From Halichondria panicea (Eukaryota; Porifera; Demospongiae; Suberitida; Halichondriidae), in NCBI RefSeq assembly GCF_963675165.1, contig NC_087390.1:661001-725000 (forward strand): DNA of 64,000 nucleotides. The letters run 5' to 3'. Position numbers and translations under genes: made by a program. Below the pieces are notes generated by a model. It ran no database searches. It worked only from the letters and a program-made list of their open reading frames with translations, and was not told the origin of the DNA. Each line of letters begins with the position of its first letter. The stretch's first letter is position 1. This document shows positions 35,393-48,765 of this stretch, piece by piece.

Positions 35393-36700
35393 CCCCCTCC
35401 CCACACACACACACACATTTCTTGTTCTTACCACCCCCACACACACACACATTTCTTGTTCTCCCCCCCCACACACACACAAATTTCTTGTTCTCACCTC
35501 CCTCCCCACACACACACAAATTTCTTGTTCTCACCCCCCCCCCACACGCACACATATTTCTTGTTCTCCCCTCCCTCCCCACACACACACACATTTCTTG
35601 TTCTCACCCCCCCCACAGATAAATTTCTTGTTCTCACCCCCCCCCCACAGATAAATTTCTTGTATCACCTCCCTCCCCACACACACACAAAATTCTTGTT
35701 CTCACCCCTCCCCCCCACACACTTAGCCTCGAGACCAGCCGTTCGTTATCTGAAAGAACGCCTGGTCAAGTTCCAATGTAGCACTCACTCTAGCTGAGTC
35801 AGCGTTTTATAGCATCATAATGATATTCATGGGTAATACACCTTGTGCGGACCTTTGTGGGCAATTACCGGTCCAAGAAATTCCTGGACCATAGAACGAG
35901 TGCTACATTGGAACTTGACCAGGCGTTCTTTCAGATAACGAACGGCTGGTCTCGAGGCTACCTACACACACACACATTTCTTGTTCTCACCCCCCCCCCC
36001 ACACACACACATTTCTTGTTCTCCCCCCACACACACACACACATTTCTTGTTCTCACCCCCCCTACCCCCCACACACACACACATTTCTTGTTCTCCCCC
36101 CCCACACACATGCACACACACACATTTCTTGTTCTTACCTCCCCCCCCACACACACACACACATTTCTTGTTCTTCCCCCCCACACACACACATTTCTTG
36201 TTCTTACCCCCCCTCCCCCCCCACTCACATTTCTTGTTCTTACCTCCCCCCCCCACACACACACATTTCTTGTTCTCACCCCCCCACACACACATATTCT
36301 TGTTCTCACCCACCCCACACACACATTTCTTGTTCTCCCCTCCCCCCCACACACACATTTCTTGTTCTCACCTCCCCCCCACACACACACACATTTCTTG
36401 TTCTCACCCCCCCCCCACACACACACACATTTCTTGTTCTTACCTCCCCCCCCCACACGCACACATTTCTTGTTCTCACCCCCCCCCACACACATTTCTT
36501 GTTCCTACCTCCCCCCCACACACACACATTTCTTGTTCTCACCCCCCCACACACACCCACATATTCTTGTTCACCCCCCCCCCACACACACCCACATATT
36601 CTTGTTCTCACCCCCACCCCACACACACCCACATATTCTTGTTCTCACCCCCCCCCACACACACACACACACATTAAAGGTTTCTAATTTTGTTATGTTC
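35393..36700 (+). repeat. C-run/CA/TTTCTTGTTCT minisatellite (second array)
   Basis: The unit type is the same as at 12016-14935, here about 30 units, split by an inverted-repeat element at 35724-35960. It lies between carboxypeptidase exon c and the last exon, so it is intronic. Long His/Thr/Pro open frames over it are artefacts of the repeat. Confidence 0.93.
35724..35960. mobile_element. 237-bp inverted-repeat element, TAGCCTCGAG ends
   Basis: This is a reversed copy of the element at 21489-21715, inserted inside the minisatellite. The ends are identical to that copy (TAGCCTCGAGACC, GGTCTCGAGGCTA). The flanks CCACACACT and CCTACACAC are compatible with a 9-bp duplication, but the repetitive context prevents proof. 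Confidence 0.85.
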
Positions 36701-36887
36701 GGGTTAACCCTAACCCTAACCCACACACACATTTCTCCCTTCACAGATAGGAGATGATGTTGCCGGGTATGTGAGGACAGTGAACAAGTTTATGTAGGTG
36801 GTCGTGAGAGGGGGTGGGCACATTCTCCCGTTTGACCAGCCGGAGAGAGCACTCAACCTCATCCAGAACTTTGTGAACATGCAATAG

Positions 36888-37214
36888 CCTATTATAATTA
36901 TGTTGTCTGGAAATGATCATGCTTCAAGTATAAGGATAATAATGAAATCTATAATTATAGTCGTGTCATTTAATATGTTGTTTGAAGAGAAGATTTTAAT
37001 TACCAAATCAACGAAACGATCAAAAACGATTGCTATTAGAGACATAAATAATTATGGAGTGTATAATTATTGTACAGAGTTTATACTCTCTGCCCAATGG
37101 TACACAAAAATATACTGTACATGTATAAGAAAGATAGCCACCGATTGGGAAGACTTATAAGATTTAGTATACAAACTAGACCATAACATAAAACAGGAGT
37201 CATGTACGTATTAA
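36888..37214. other. Intergenic 3' region between carboxypeptidase exon and NLR2
   Basis: This is nearly identical to 15087-15398. It presumably holds the 3' untranslated regions of both convergent genes. No coding feature is seen. Confidence 0.5.
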
Positions 37215-40200
37215 TCATAAAAAAGGGTGCTTCATAAACACAATTCTTCGTCTGACATCAACGTACTCGGGACATGTGACAATGTTCTCTATTGTCCTCC
37301 AAAAAGTGCCGAATTCTTTCAGGGTTTTGTTTTCCAACAGCCCCCTGACAATTGGGGAGTAGTCGGTGATCTCAGCATTGAGGTGAAACACCTCTAGAGT
37401 CTTGTTCTTGGCTAACACATTTCCCACAGCTTCAGCCTCTTCAGTGGTAACGGTGTACAGTGTTAAATCTGTTAATGGTGGCAAATACAGACGGAGTTTC
37501 AGGTGTTTAACTGTATTGTTTTCTCTCAATGCTTCCAAGGCGGGTAGTAGACCCCCTGGCAACTGCTTATAAAACATAAGATCAATGAATTGTAGAGTTG
37601 TATGAAACATTTGGGCCAGTTCAAGCGTTCCGAAATAACTATAAAACGTTCCGATATTAAGCGGTTCATCATAACTCAACATCATTCCAGGTGAAATAGT
37701 TAGCTTAGTTAGACATGTGTTAACTTGCAGTCCCAATACTAAATGACTCATGCTACTTTCGAAACTAAAATCAATATCAGTCAGTGTCAATTCTTCTAGA
37801 GATGTGTTAGTCTGTAGATACTCACCAATAGCTTCATCAAAATCGCAGGTAAAGTAACATTTAATTAGTTCAAGGCTTTTAATGGAATGTAATCGATTGT
37901 CTTTGAGAGAACGTAAAACCTCACAGACATTAGCAGGATAATCCAAAGTTAGTGATTGCAAGTGTTGGTGGGTATAGAAATATTCCTTTATTTTACTTCG
38001 GATAATATAGAGTTCTTCAAGTATAGGACAATTGAATAGAGTCCTAAAAAGTTGCTCAGATTGTGCGGGAGTCACCTCAACATCGGAGTATCGCAGATAT
38101 TGTAAGCTTAGTTTCCAGTGGTTTAATATTGAAATTAAGTTTTTGGTGGTAGACTCTGAAAAAACCACATCTTCTGTTGGAAACGTTAAATGTGGCAAGA
38201 TTTTCGAGTTGTTCCTTTTTAACTCAGTCACGTTCAATCCAATTGAAATACACCAATGTTCAGTATCTGTGATGAGTAACTTTTTACTAAAAGGATCTTG
38301 TACCAAATGTATCACCAACATTTCAATACTAGAATGTGCAATGAAGTCAGACAACAACTCTTCATCAGCTGGCGATACTTGAGCACATTTCAAAACTTTC
38401 AAGCACTGTTTTGGCTTCAAAATATCAAGTATTCGTATCACAGTGTCTCTTGAGATGCCAAAATCTAGCTCTACAACACTTAAGTTTGGAGATAGCTGTA
38501 TAGTGTCAAATATTTTTAATGTACATGGAACCTCAGGCCCATCAAATTCATCGTCATCACTATCTTCTGATTCTACTTCAATATCTCGATTACTGATACT
38601 GACACTTTCTAATTCTGGTAGTATCCTATCAGTGAGTGTATGCCAAGCAGATGGAATCTTGAATGTGGTAGACATTGTCAGATGCCTTACACTTAGAGTA
38701 AAAGAAGGCAACACTTTGTTGATTCCTGCTAACATCATCGATCTATCCACATAACTTTTATTAAACTTGAACATGTCCATTAGAGTTACTTTGAAATGAG
38801 CAGAAGCTACAACATAACCAAGTGCAAACTCATCAAGTGCAAACTGATCAATTCTCCAATTACCTAGCGGTGGTAGTTCATACAGCACATTACAATACAA
38901 GTCTTTCATGGCTTGCACATTTTGGCTTTCGTAGATCCACAGAATTTGATCTTCTGAGAATTCACACATTCTCTCGGCTTTTGACGATCCTTTCTCATAG
39001 TACACATAAGGAGTTGGAAGTACACACTGTGTCCATGGGTCATTCAGTTTAGTCAATCCAGCTAAAAACAAAAGAATCATCTCGTGTGATCCATCATAGG
39101 CCTTTGTTTCAAACAAAAGAAACTGCTCGAGTGGGGTTTTATTTCTCCAGACATAAAATGCAGCGAGGAACTCTTGAAGTGTTAGATGAAGGAAATTGTA
39201 AGATGGAGAACTGTTTCTTTTCATTATGGATTTATATAAAGGATGTACACTGTTCATGAATCCGAGTGTAGTGCTAGCATCAACAATATCTTCCTTGAAG
39301 AAAACCAATTGTTGTTTTTCTTTTGTTATTCCTTTGTACGCAATTCGGCAGAGTGTATCAAAATGTACCTGAAGTGACGAAGGTAACTCACTCAGCTCAC
39401 CACTCCAATCATTCTCTAAACATCTTTTAATCAAAATTTGAGAGTATTCGGTGTATAGTTCAGTTGTTGTGTTGGGGATTATGCTATTGCTATTCTCATG
39501 GTTTTCTCTGTACACTTCAACTACAATTCTGGCATGAAGAGGGTTATACATTGCACTAGAGATACATGGATTAGAGTTAATGTATTCACGTAGTTCTGGT
39601 GGAGCCCCATCTTTGATCATTAGATCAATGTACTCTTGAATTTGTTTGGAAGAAAAACCTAAGATTTCAATGAACTGATCAACTCTTGAGCTACAAGTAA
39701 CAGGTAGATCGCATACAGCCCAGGGCCTAGTGGTAACAAGCACGGTACTAGCTGGCAGAAGACATCCGTCTATTAGTTTCTTAAATATAGAGTCATTTTC
39801 TCTAAGAGATGGTGGCAACTCATCCAGTCCTTCCAAAATGAAAAGTATGCCCTGCCCATGATTTTTTCGGATAATAGCATAAATATTTTTGGAATAATCA
39901 GTATCTTCACATTGAAATAGATCAACTAATTCTACAGCTTTCTGAACATTCTCATCTCGAAGTCGGAGCAATACAACGAGGGAGTAATCTGTCCAAACTT
40001 TACCATTAGCCCATCGTTTGCAAAGTTCCCATGACAAAGTCGTCTTACCTCCTCCAGGAGCCCCTTTAATGACAACCAGTTTAGAGAATTTGCCCTCTAC
40101 TTTGGAAGCTATCTGGTCCATTGTGATTGACTTTCTAGGAAATCCATCCAGCTCGCCTTTAACTATTTCTGACCAGGATTCTTCAATTTCCTTTCTTGAT

Positions 40201-42092
40201 AAATGTTTACTTACATCTGCACATTCTAGATTAACAAAATGCTTAACACACTGGAGAGGATATTTGTCATCAGCAGGGAGAGCTCTTGTATCGTAAATAC
40301 TAGTTAAGTATGATCGATAAATTCCTATTGCTTCATCTGGTTGGATGGTAGAACGATTATCTGACTTGGATTCTACAGTATAAAAGAATAATCATGAAGC
40401 GAAGGTAATAATACAGTGGAATGTTCAATAATGGGCCCTCCAAACTAAGTAAACAGTGAGAAGTACAATAAATAGGACTGCGCTTCCACCCTCAAACTTT
40501 CAGAGTAGTCTTACATGAACAAATGCAGCAATCCCTGAGATGTGTCCTTTACTCTATCACCACCTACACAAACTACCGATTAGCTAACTCACTGGTTGGT
40601 CCAGGAGTCGTTGTGGACAATTTCTTCTTAGATGGCGCAGGTGAAGTATCGTCATCTGCTATAATTATATATACAATTGACTGAAGTACATAAAGATAAT
40701 ATATAAGTGTTCGTGACGAGGTGGACTATCCATTCACATAGTTAAGTACTGTTGACTATTCATAGAAATGCTCATAGTGTGGTCTATATTGCTAGTATAG
40801 CCTCACAATTGTTCTATACATATCTAAGTTACGTTCCTAGCTTTAAGCTACGGTATACTGATATTTATCAATAGAAAAGGTCAAGGTTAGCCTCATGACT
40901 ATTCATACCTGTACATGCCTCCTCTATAGCCTCAGCGACATCATTCCGTGCAACTGTTGGTGCTCTGAGACTTTGACATATGTCAGAATAGGTGAGAGGG
41001 CCAGTCTTCAAGCGAGCAGATATCATTTCACGTAAGCAGTCCTTGTTCCTGTGACACTCATCTTTTATATCTTTGAGGGTGCCAGGATCTAATCCCAGAT
41101 CAAGTCCCAGGTCTAACCAGTCTCCAGCAGCTTTTATCAAGTTCTTGTAAACAAAATTCAAATCACCGAGAGTCAGAATTGAGCCTACAAAAATTACAAC
41201 CAAATGATAAGTACACAATGTCATACATACACATGGTTTACGCAAGCATGTTCTCTGAGGAGCAATAATGTCATTGTGTATATTATGTATCATAAGGAGA
41301 CACCGCTTACCAAGCGTTGGTCCAGGGTTTGCTTCAACATCTCCTGACTGTAACAGTAAGCGGAATATCAGTAACAGTATATACAGACTGAGAGTGGGGG
41401 GCCGATTAGTGCTCTGAGCTCTCACTTGGAACTTGATCGGCTTTTCTTGAGTATCAAAAACTAGAAAGTAAGAGTGACGTTTATAATTATTGTGGCAGTA
41501 AATATTACCTGATGTGGTTGAGTTCCATTGTTTCCGAGGGTTCCATCTCACCAAGCAGGCAGTGATGAGTGAGTAGCAGGTGATAAACACAGCTGACAGA
41601 ATGAGAACGGCCAGTGCACTCCCCCTCCATCCCAGCTCACAAGGAAACACTCCGGTCCAACTCAAGTCAACCACAGGGCAAGCAGGACGTGGGGGTGCTG
41701 TGTAGAGTTGCATAGATATATTCATGTGCTGTGACATCACAATTGTACTCCGTGAATGCACTAATGGCTGTTTAAACTGTCCTTTAAGCATAATGTGGCC
41801 TATATTATATGCCCCGTATTAATATGCTCGGTATAATTATACCAAGTGTATGATAAGAAATGTTATGCAATTATTGGCGAGTATGCTTCACTGACTCACA
41901 GGAAAAAGTTTGTAAGAAGAGTATGTATCTGATGGTGACCATAATGAAGTAGAGTTGGTAGAGGACAGGGGTGATCAACACAGAGGCAAGGCAGGCTCTG
42001 AGCTGCCAACTAGGCTTACGGAAAACCAGGGTAACATCGTCGTCCAGATCATTTGAGAGATAACGGGCATGTCTCTGAGATGTCATCTTCAT
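37215..42092 (-). CDS. 2A-containing Death-NACHT-LRR receptor, NLR2
   Basis: Six exons (41900-42092, 41509-41697, 41311-41460, 40909-41184, 40593-40658, 37215-40372) join in frame to 4032 nt and 1343 residues, with the same layout as NLR1: two-helix leader, 2A ending at Pro175, Death domain (DWLDLGLDLGLDPGTLKDIK), short linker with SKKKLS, NACHT (GAPGGGKTT, ILFILEGLDE) and leucine-rich repeats. The NACHT half is almost the same as in NLR1. The repeat half differs by many substitutions and several indels (for example a SEDSDDDEFDGP stretch). The predicted products are a 174-residue leader and a 1169-residue receptor. Upstream of the start the sequence runs into formin 3' flank near 42300 instead of EAF. 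Confidence 0.9.
41318..41347 (-). other. 2A ribosome-skipping motif in NLR2
   Basis: SGDVEANPGP follows LYILLLIFRLLLQ. It is identical in sequence and position to the NLR1 motif, near the end of exon 3. Confidence 0.93.
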
Positions 42093-42610
42093 GATTCTAT
42101 CAAGAATAGACCAACTGTGCCAGCTCCAAGATTTAATGTTGTGGTTGAAGCTTACTTCTTCAGTGCAGATTTGATGCCAGTCAGAACAGAGAATCTTGCA
42201 TGTGCTTTGTTTACTTGGCTGTACGTACAAGACCCTCCTCCTTTGACCATACAAAACCCTCCCCGTTTTTTGCAACGCTATTCTTTCAGTTGTTCCATCA
42301 ATGATCTTTACCTTATAGTTATGCATGACTAGCTATTGTGTAAACTGTTCATAATAATGTTCATCCCTGCTTCAAGTATATGAACTGCACTATATATAGT
42401 AAATCTCACAATGTCATACATGTACATGTACATACTTATAATTATATTCTCGCATATGCCAACTTGTTATAGTAATACGGTAAAGCATGGGTCATCAACG
42501 AACATACAATACATTTTATTACATGTAGAATTATATGAATTGAGCAAAGAAACACAAAATGTACAGAAGACAATAACGGTGAATGAAATGATTTTAGCTA
42601 GCTATACAGA

Positions 42611-45600
42611 TTATTTCAGCCATGGTCTATTGGCACCGTAATTGTCCTCTCTAGCTTTAGTTCTTCTCTGTAGGGACTTGAGAAGTTCATCATGTGGTGA
42701 GGGTGCTGCCACTTGATTGGACGACGTAGAGTTGCCATGCTTACGTAATGTGTTACGTCTGTAGTTGGCCGGTCTGTATGCAGTGTTCTTCATACCTGTA
42801 TATAGTACAAGCACAAGAGCGGCCGATGAAGTCAGAATTGGTACACTGTCATGTATGTAGTAGCAAGCATGCAAATCTATACTATAGTTCAGTAGTTACA
42901 GAAGACAAAATAACCCAGGGCCAAATCTACACCTAAAAAATGTGCACGCTGCTCAGTAAACTTCAGACTACCAAACTATATACAGTCTCAAATAATGAGC
43001 CTATACAAGTGGTTACACACAAGTACTGACAGTAGCCAATCAACTGACCGAAAATGATCTCTTCAATAGCTCCGTCGTAGATCTGAGGCAGTACGTCCAC
43101 ACCCTGATCATCCTGTACACACAAGCAAGCAGGTTCTCAGTTAATATATAGACAGACAGAACATTCTCAGTTGATATTTAGACAGCAAGTGATTATTATT
43201 CAAGAGATATTCTTATACCAGGAGAGGGTGTTGTTTACCTCTGATAAGGAAGTGTCATCCACGCAAGGTAATACACACAGTTGCTATAATGGGGGAATGA
43301 GAGAATGTGTTAACAGAATGATTGATGTACACTCTTGTGATATACTTACAGCTTGTCTGATGGCTATCTTGGCAAGGTTTTCACTGTCTGCTTTCTGTAT
43401 AGAGACAAAATATCATTCACCATTCAAACTGTACTGTATACCACACCCAGTACACACTGTACATGACTGTACTTAGAAACACTAAAATACAAATACATAC
43501 GGGAAAGGGAACCAACATTTGACAAAGGTTTGAAACAATTTCGTTGGACAATGTATAAACAAAGGTGAACATGTTGTTTGTAGATAATCAGTCGCCCTCA
43601 TCTTCCCTGAAGCATATCAAACAGGAAACCACCACAGACCACTAAAGGTGGTTGATGGTATCAGCAATAGTTGTAGGGTCAACTGCTGGTCACCTAGGGC
43701 AGTATACTAGAAAGGCTGATCTCATGATATGCCAACATCTATCCTACATGTCAATGATTTATAGTAAGAAAGTTACTCTGAAGTTTGTGACGAATCTGTG
43801 CAGAACGGGGAAGATGGAGTTTGGTTGACTCAGTTTAGCATTTTCTCCAAAGTATTGCACAACTTCTCCGAACGCCTCCTACAAAATGAGGTTTAAGCAA
43901 TCAATTTATAATAAAGATGTCCATTAAAATCTTAAAGCTGAGCTGACCTTGGCAGTCTCCAATCCTTTCTCCAGCTTGGTGACCTTAGGCTCTGCCTCCA
44001 GACAGAAGGTCTTGAGGGCAGTGTTCTGTTTATTGTTGATGAGCTCTCCAGTCGCTTCCTTTATGCCCTTACTGATCTGACGGAAGTCGGCCATAAGTAG
44101 GTCCAGAGAGACTGTGTGGGTGTGTGTGTGTAAGGTGTGGTGTGTGGGTGTGAGGTGTTGGGTGTGATGTGTGGTTGGAGGGGGTGATAAAGATCTGTTT
44201 ACAGAGCAGTCTATTGTTAAATAATAAAAGCCAGAGAGACAGTGACAGTGATTCAAAAGATTCAAACTACATATAATTCCAAGGCTGTTTAGAGCTAATG
44301 AAACAAGAAGCTGATGATAGACACCATTTTCTCACCAGGTGCAGCTTTATCCAGGTAGGTGAGCTCATGGACAAATCCTAACAGCAAGGGGAACTTGTCT
44401 CGTATCACTCCTGCTACGTAGTGCATCAGTGTTACCGTGTGGTCACTAGGGGCCTTAGAATCACGCAGCTGCATGGGTAGAGAGAGAGGAGGTCACACAT
44501 ACTCTATAAAATTACACTGTATAATGCAAAACTTTTGAGAGGCTTAATTTTTGTTGTTTTCGTGTATTCACGAAAATTAGATGTGCAAAGATTAAAGGCG
44601 TGGCTCCGGTAAGCAGTTATCCCACAAACATGCAACGAAATGCTTTCAGAGGCCATTCCATGAAATGTAAGCACCTCGAAAATTTCGCGCTATACAGTAT
44701 ATAATCATGCTCGTGGCCTATATGGTTTGCTGTACATGTGAATGCTTGAGAAAAAGTTAATCCATCCACAAACAGTCATAATTTATTGTCTGTTAGAGTG
44801 ACTCAGTTTGTGTGGCCAGCTCACCATGTCCAGAGAGGCCACCTTGAACCCGTACACTCCACCCCTCTTACTGCTGTTCATGTAGTTGCCAAACGCAAGA
44901 ATTATCTGCAAAATAAGATACAAAGCAAGAGTAAACCACAACCAAATGTACGTAGAGTCTACACTGATATTAATTTTTGGCAAAAGAGGGGGGAGGCTAT
45001 GGCTCTGTAGAATGCATTAGCCTGAAAGTCATGACAGTATAGGGGGACTCTAGCCCTCCCCCGGAGCCCCCATACTTCCTATGATGGGAGGCTCTGTAGA
45101 ATGCATTAGTCTGAAAGTCATGACAGTATAGGGGGACTCTAGCCCTCCCCGGAGCCCCCATGCTTCCTATGAGGGGAGGCCTGTAGAATGCATTAGTCTG
45201 AAAGTCATGACAGTATAGGGGGACTCTAGCCCTCCCCGGAGCTTCCTATGAGGGGAGGCTATGGCTCTGTAGAATGCATTAGTCTGAAAGTCATGACAGT
45301 ATAGGGGGACTCTAGCCCTCCCCCGGAGCCCCCATGCTTCCTATGAGGGGAGGCTCTGTAGAATGCATTAGTCTGAAAGTCATGACAGTATAGGGGGACT
45401 CTAGCCCTCCCCGGAGCCCCCATGCTTCCTATGAGGGGAGGCCTGTAGAATGCATTAGTCTGAAAGTCATGACAGTATAGGGGGACTCTAGCCCTCCCCG
45501 GAGCCCCCATGCTTCCTATGAGGGGAGGCTATGGCTCTGTAGAATGCATTAGTCTGAAAGTCATGACAGTATAGGGGGACTCTAGCCCTCCCCCGGAGCC

Positions 45601-48546
45601 CCCATGCTTCCTATGAGGGGAGGCTATGGCTCTGTAGAATGCATTAGTCTGAAAGTCATGACAGTATAGGGGGACTCTAGCCCTCCCCGGAGCCCCCATG
45701 CTTCCTATGAGGGGAGGCTATGGCTCTGTAGAATGTATTAGTCTGAAAGTCATGACAGTATAGGGGGACTCTAGCCCTCCCCCGGAGCCCCCATGCTTCC
45801 TATGAGGGGAGGCTATGGCTCTGTAGAATGCATTAGTCTGAAAGTCATGACAGTATAGGGGGACTCTAGCCCTCCCCGGAGCCCCCATGCTTCCTATGAG
45901 GGGAGGCTATGGCTCTGTAGAATGTATTAGTCTGAAAGTCATGACAGTATAGGGGGACTCTAGCCCTCCCCGGAGCCCCCATGCTTTCTATGACGCTGTA
46001 ACAAGCAAGTACGGGGGCCACTAACAAGTGAAAGTGAATGTCTAAGTTCAACAAGACACACAGATAGCAGTTTGCTCACCTCTAAGACTTTCTTAAAGTG
46101 GTCTGAAGAAGTCACAGATTTAGAGGCTGCTATCACTGCATCAATTTGCTGTGAGGAGAAAATGTATTAGCGTAGTCAGTCTGTAAGGCCAGAACCTAAA
46201 ACAGCATTCAATGGCCAAATCTTGTTTTCCAACAAATGAAATTACTGCTGTTAGGCAACCCACAAGGCGGGGGAAGCCGCACAAGTACTACATGTACTAT
46301 TACTATTATGCTCAACTCACAGGGATTAGAATACCAATGTCCTCCTCAAAGTTGCCCATGAAGATCATCACATTCAGTCGTGCTTGTAACCTCTCTACTC
46401 TGTATAACTGCACAATGAGGGAATAGGATAAGTAACTACCAAGGGCCGTCATGAAAATGAAAATTAATGGCCTGTTGCAAATATGCGATTTGAGCATATC
46501 ATCTGAAAGAGCTTCTTCTAAGCTTTCAGAAAATCATAAAATCGTTGGAATTTGACCATCAGAACTCTATTTAAAGAGACAACTCTAGTAATTTCAAAAT
46601 GCAGCCTATAATTATACGTAGCTACCCATCACCTACAGCAAGCGATTGCTTCTCTCACCTCAAACACAAACCGGTCATTGTCTGGCAGTGTCTTCGGGTC
46701 TTTCTTGTCTTTCTGGAACTGACCAAACTTCTTAACCTCGTCTTCGTTGGGAGTCACTTTGTTTAGGATCTCCACCAAATCCACTGGCAGACGTTCCAAG
46801 TCCATCCTGGGGGAGGGGCCAACAAGAACATCAAAGGGTAGGTGTGGTGTATAATTATAATCAGTCACGCACAGTAGTAAACAAAATGACAACGCATGTA
46901 CAGTACTTGTATATCAGAGGAGGTACGACAGGCGCGGTGCAGCTCAAGCAATTAGCCTTTGATTGAATAATAATTATCCTCCCACATCGTATGTTTTTGC
47001 TGAGAGTAATCAGAGGCTAATTACTTGAGCTGCACCGCGCCTGTCGGACCTCCTCTGCTTGTATATCAATTGTAAACTCCACATTAATTTGTTTTCAGAT
47101 CCCCTGCTACTGTAGCTAACCATACTTACTGTGTGATGACATCTTTGAGCTCCTCTGAAGAACACGTAATCTTCCTCCGTGCAATGGCAACGTTCTGAGA
47201 TCTGTTGGTGTCCAGTAGCCCTTCCTTCTGCACCGTCTTCTTGCGGGGGGTGGGCTCTGGCTTGACTCCCTCTCCGTCAGGCTCATTATTAGCAGGTGTG
47301 TTCAGCTTGAAGGTCTCCTCAAACTCTGAGTGAGAGAAAAAAACCAATTGAACAGTAGAGCTATGTGATACCGATCTTGGAGTTTCCGGTCTCCATTGTT
47401 TTCGAAAAATAAACAAAGTACTGGATCGCTCGATAGTTATAAACAAGTACATACTGCAATACGTGAAGACATATATGAAATATTAAAAGACGTACAAATG
47501 ACAAAATTTTCACACTCTAATCACATGACCACCCCTCACCGGTAAAATCGATCAGTTTGATGATTTTCTCATCGTCCATTTCAGTAAAGACAGTGCCTGC
47601 GATCTGGGTAGCTGGGATACTGGACCAGTTGAGTAGGGGCAGTCGATACTTGGTCTCAATCTTCCTCTTACCCCCGCGGACTGGGGACAGCGGGAGAGAG
47701 AGGGACAAGTACATACAGTGTGTATTATCAGCTCTACAGCTACATGCATAACTATATGTATGATGAGTACAGACAGTAGGATTCTAACATTCTGATAACT
47801 AAACAAATTCTGAGCTGAAATTATAATTATGTTTGAAACTTAAGATACAGCTAGTAACTTAATTAGATAATAAAAATTTCTTCTTCAGAAAAAAGTTGGC
47901 TACTTCAAAAAGCAACTGATAATGATAATTATTGACTTACTTCCAAATTTTCCTCCCAGGGGTGGAAGTGGTGGTGCTCCCGGCCCCCCTGGTGGAGGGG
48001 GTGGTGGTGGGGGGGCACCCGGCAGTCCAGGAGGGGGCGGTGGTGGAGGGGGTGGGGCACCTCCGGGGAGTGGGGGAGGAGGGGGTGCTCCAGGAGGGGG
48101 AGGGGCATCTGACGAAGGCTGTGGAAGAAAATAACATACATGATTATAACAATTTAGTGCATTTGTACAAAACCAACCATACATCTGTCTAATTTCATAT
48201 TTATATATGTACTACAGTGTGTACATGCACGCACTACAGATGCTTCAACAGTCAACGTACAGGTAATGTTCCAGTTTGTGCCTCCTTGACAGTTTTGTTC
48301 AAATCTGATAACTTCTTCTCCAGGTCAGCTAGGAGGGAGAAGGCAATGGAGAAAAGTAGTCAACAAGATGATTTATATATGCAGAATCTCAGAGCAAGTA
48401 TTTTTTGTTGGTGTCAGTTCTCTCAATTTAAACAGATCATCGAGAGTTCTCAAACCCATAAAGTATTTAGACTTATACTAGCTAGACGGATTCTCACCAA
48501 TTCTCTTGAGTGACTGGAACTCTGCAGCCTCGTGCTTCTCTTGGAG
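42611..48546 (-). CDS. FMNL-type formin, C-terminal half (copy B)
   Basis: Fifteen exons (48498-48546, 48261-48328, 47941-48118, 47540-47680, 47130-47325, 46659-46806, 46321-46407, 46080-46148, 44825-44905, 44336-44468, 43948-44111, 43777-43878, 43350-43394, 43049-43112, 42611-42795) have the same lengths as in copy A and join in frame to 569 residues. The order is coiled coil, proline-rich FH1, FH2 with [14 protein letters not shown] and a DAD-like DGAIEEII. The coding sequence is almost unchanged between copies while introns differ by insertions and repeat number, which suggests recent duplication or conservation. As in copy A, GTPase-binding and inhibitory N-terminal exons are missing. If expressed, the product would lack the usual autoinhibition partner and could be constitutively active. 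That is inference. Confidence 0.85.
44990..45995 (+). repeat. About 91-bp minisatellite in formin intron, about eleven units
   Basis: The unit is the same as at 6771-7144, here expanded to about eleven. Several units lack internal GCTATG or CCCCCATG segments. The array is intronic between the exons at 44825-44905 and 46080-46148. Confidence 0.92.
46915..47057. mobile_element. 143-bp inverted-repeat element, CAGAGGAGGT ends (copy B)
   Basis: This is orthologous to the insertion at 8286-8428, with the same CTTGTATAT 9-bp duplication (46906-46914, 47058-47066). It was inherited through the block duplication. Confidence 0.88.
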
Positions 48547-48765
48547 CTAACTAGACAATGTGCATACAAGGGTGTCATGACGTCATATGCCAACATCAAA
48601 GCTGCAAGGCCAGCCCCACCCCTCTTTCAGGGGAATCCCCAAACTGCACCACTAAAGAGGGCGGCTTGTACTGGGAGCTTGGTTTGTTTTGATCATAATT
48701 ATGACTTCTTTACAGCTAAGGTAGCTAGCTATTCATTCTAACTAGGCTAGTGAGTGGCCATTAAA

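Larger units (their letters stand above)
33929..36887 (+). pseudogene. Carboxypeptidase (CPVL-like), four exons, most complete copy, with stop
   Basis: Exons a (33929-34075), b (34384-34486), c (35254-35366) and last (36747-36887) occur in order. The b/c junction splices in frame to LRTSLASPDFNYYVPF, and exon c continues DIRRAIHVGSLSYGYHAEVD, as in CPVL (VRQAIHVG). The last exon has TAG for CAG at 36795-36797, removing the catalytic-His segment GGGHILPFDQP. About 60 residues expected between exon c and the last exon, including the catalytic Asp region, are missing. In their place is the minisatellite intron. This is therefore probably a non-functional copy. Its last exon is otherwise like those at 14946 and 52094. 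Confidence 0.7.

Noticed and set aside
40593-40658. A second 2A-like motif (TTTPGPT) in the NLR linker
   Set aside because: It lacks the required D-V/I-E-x-N-P-G-P core, and NLR1 has NPEPI in its place, so ribosome skipping is not expected there.
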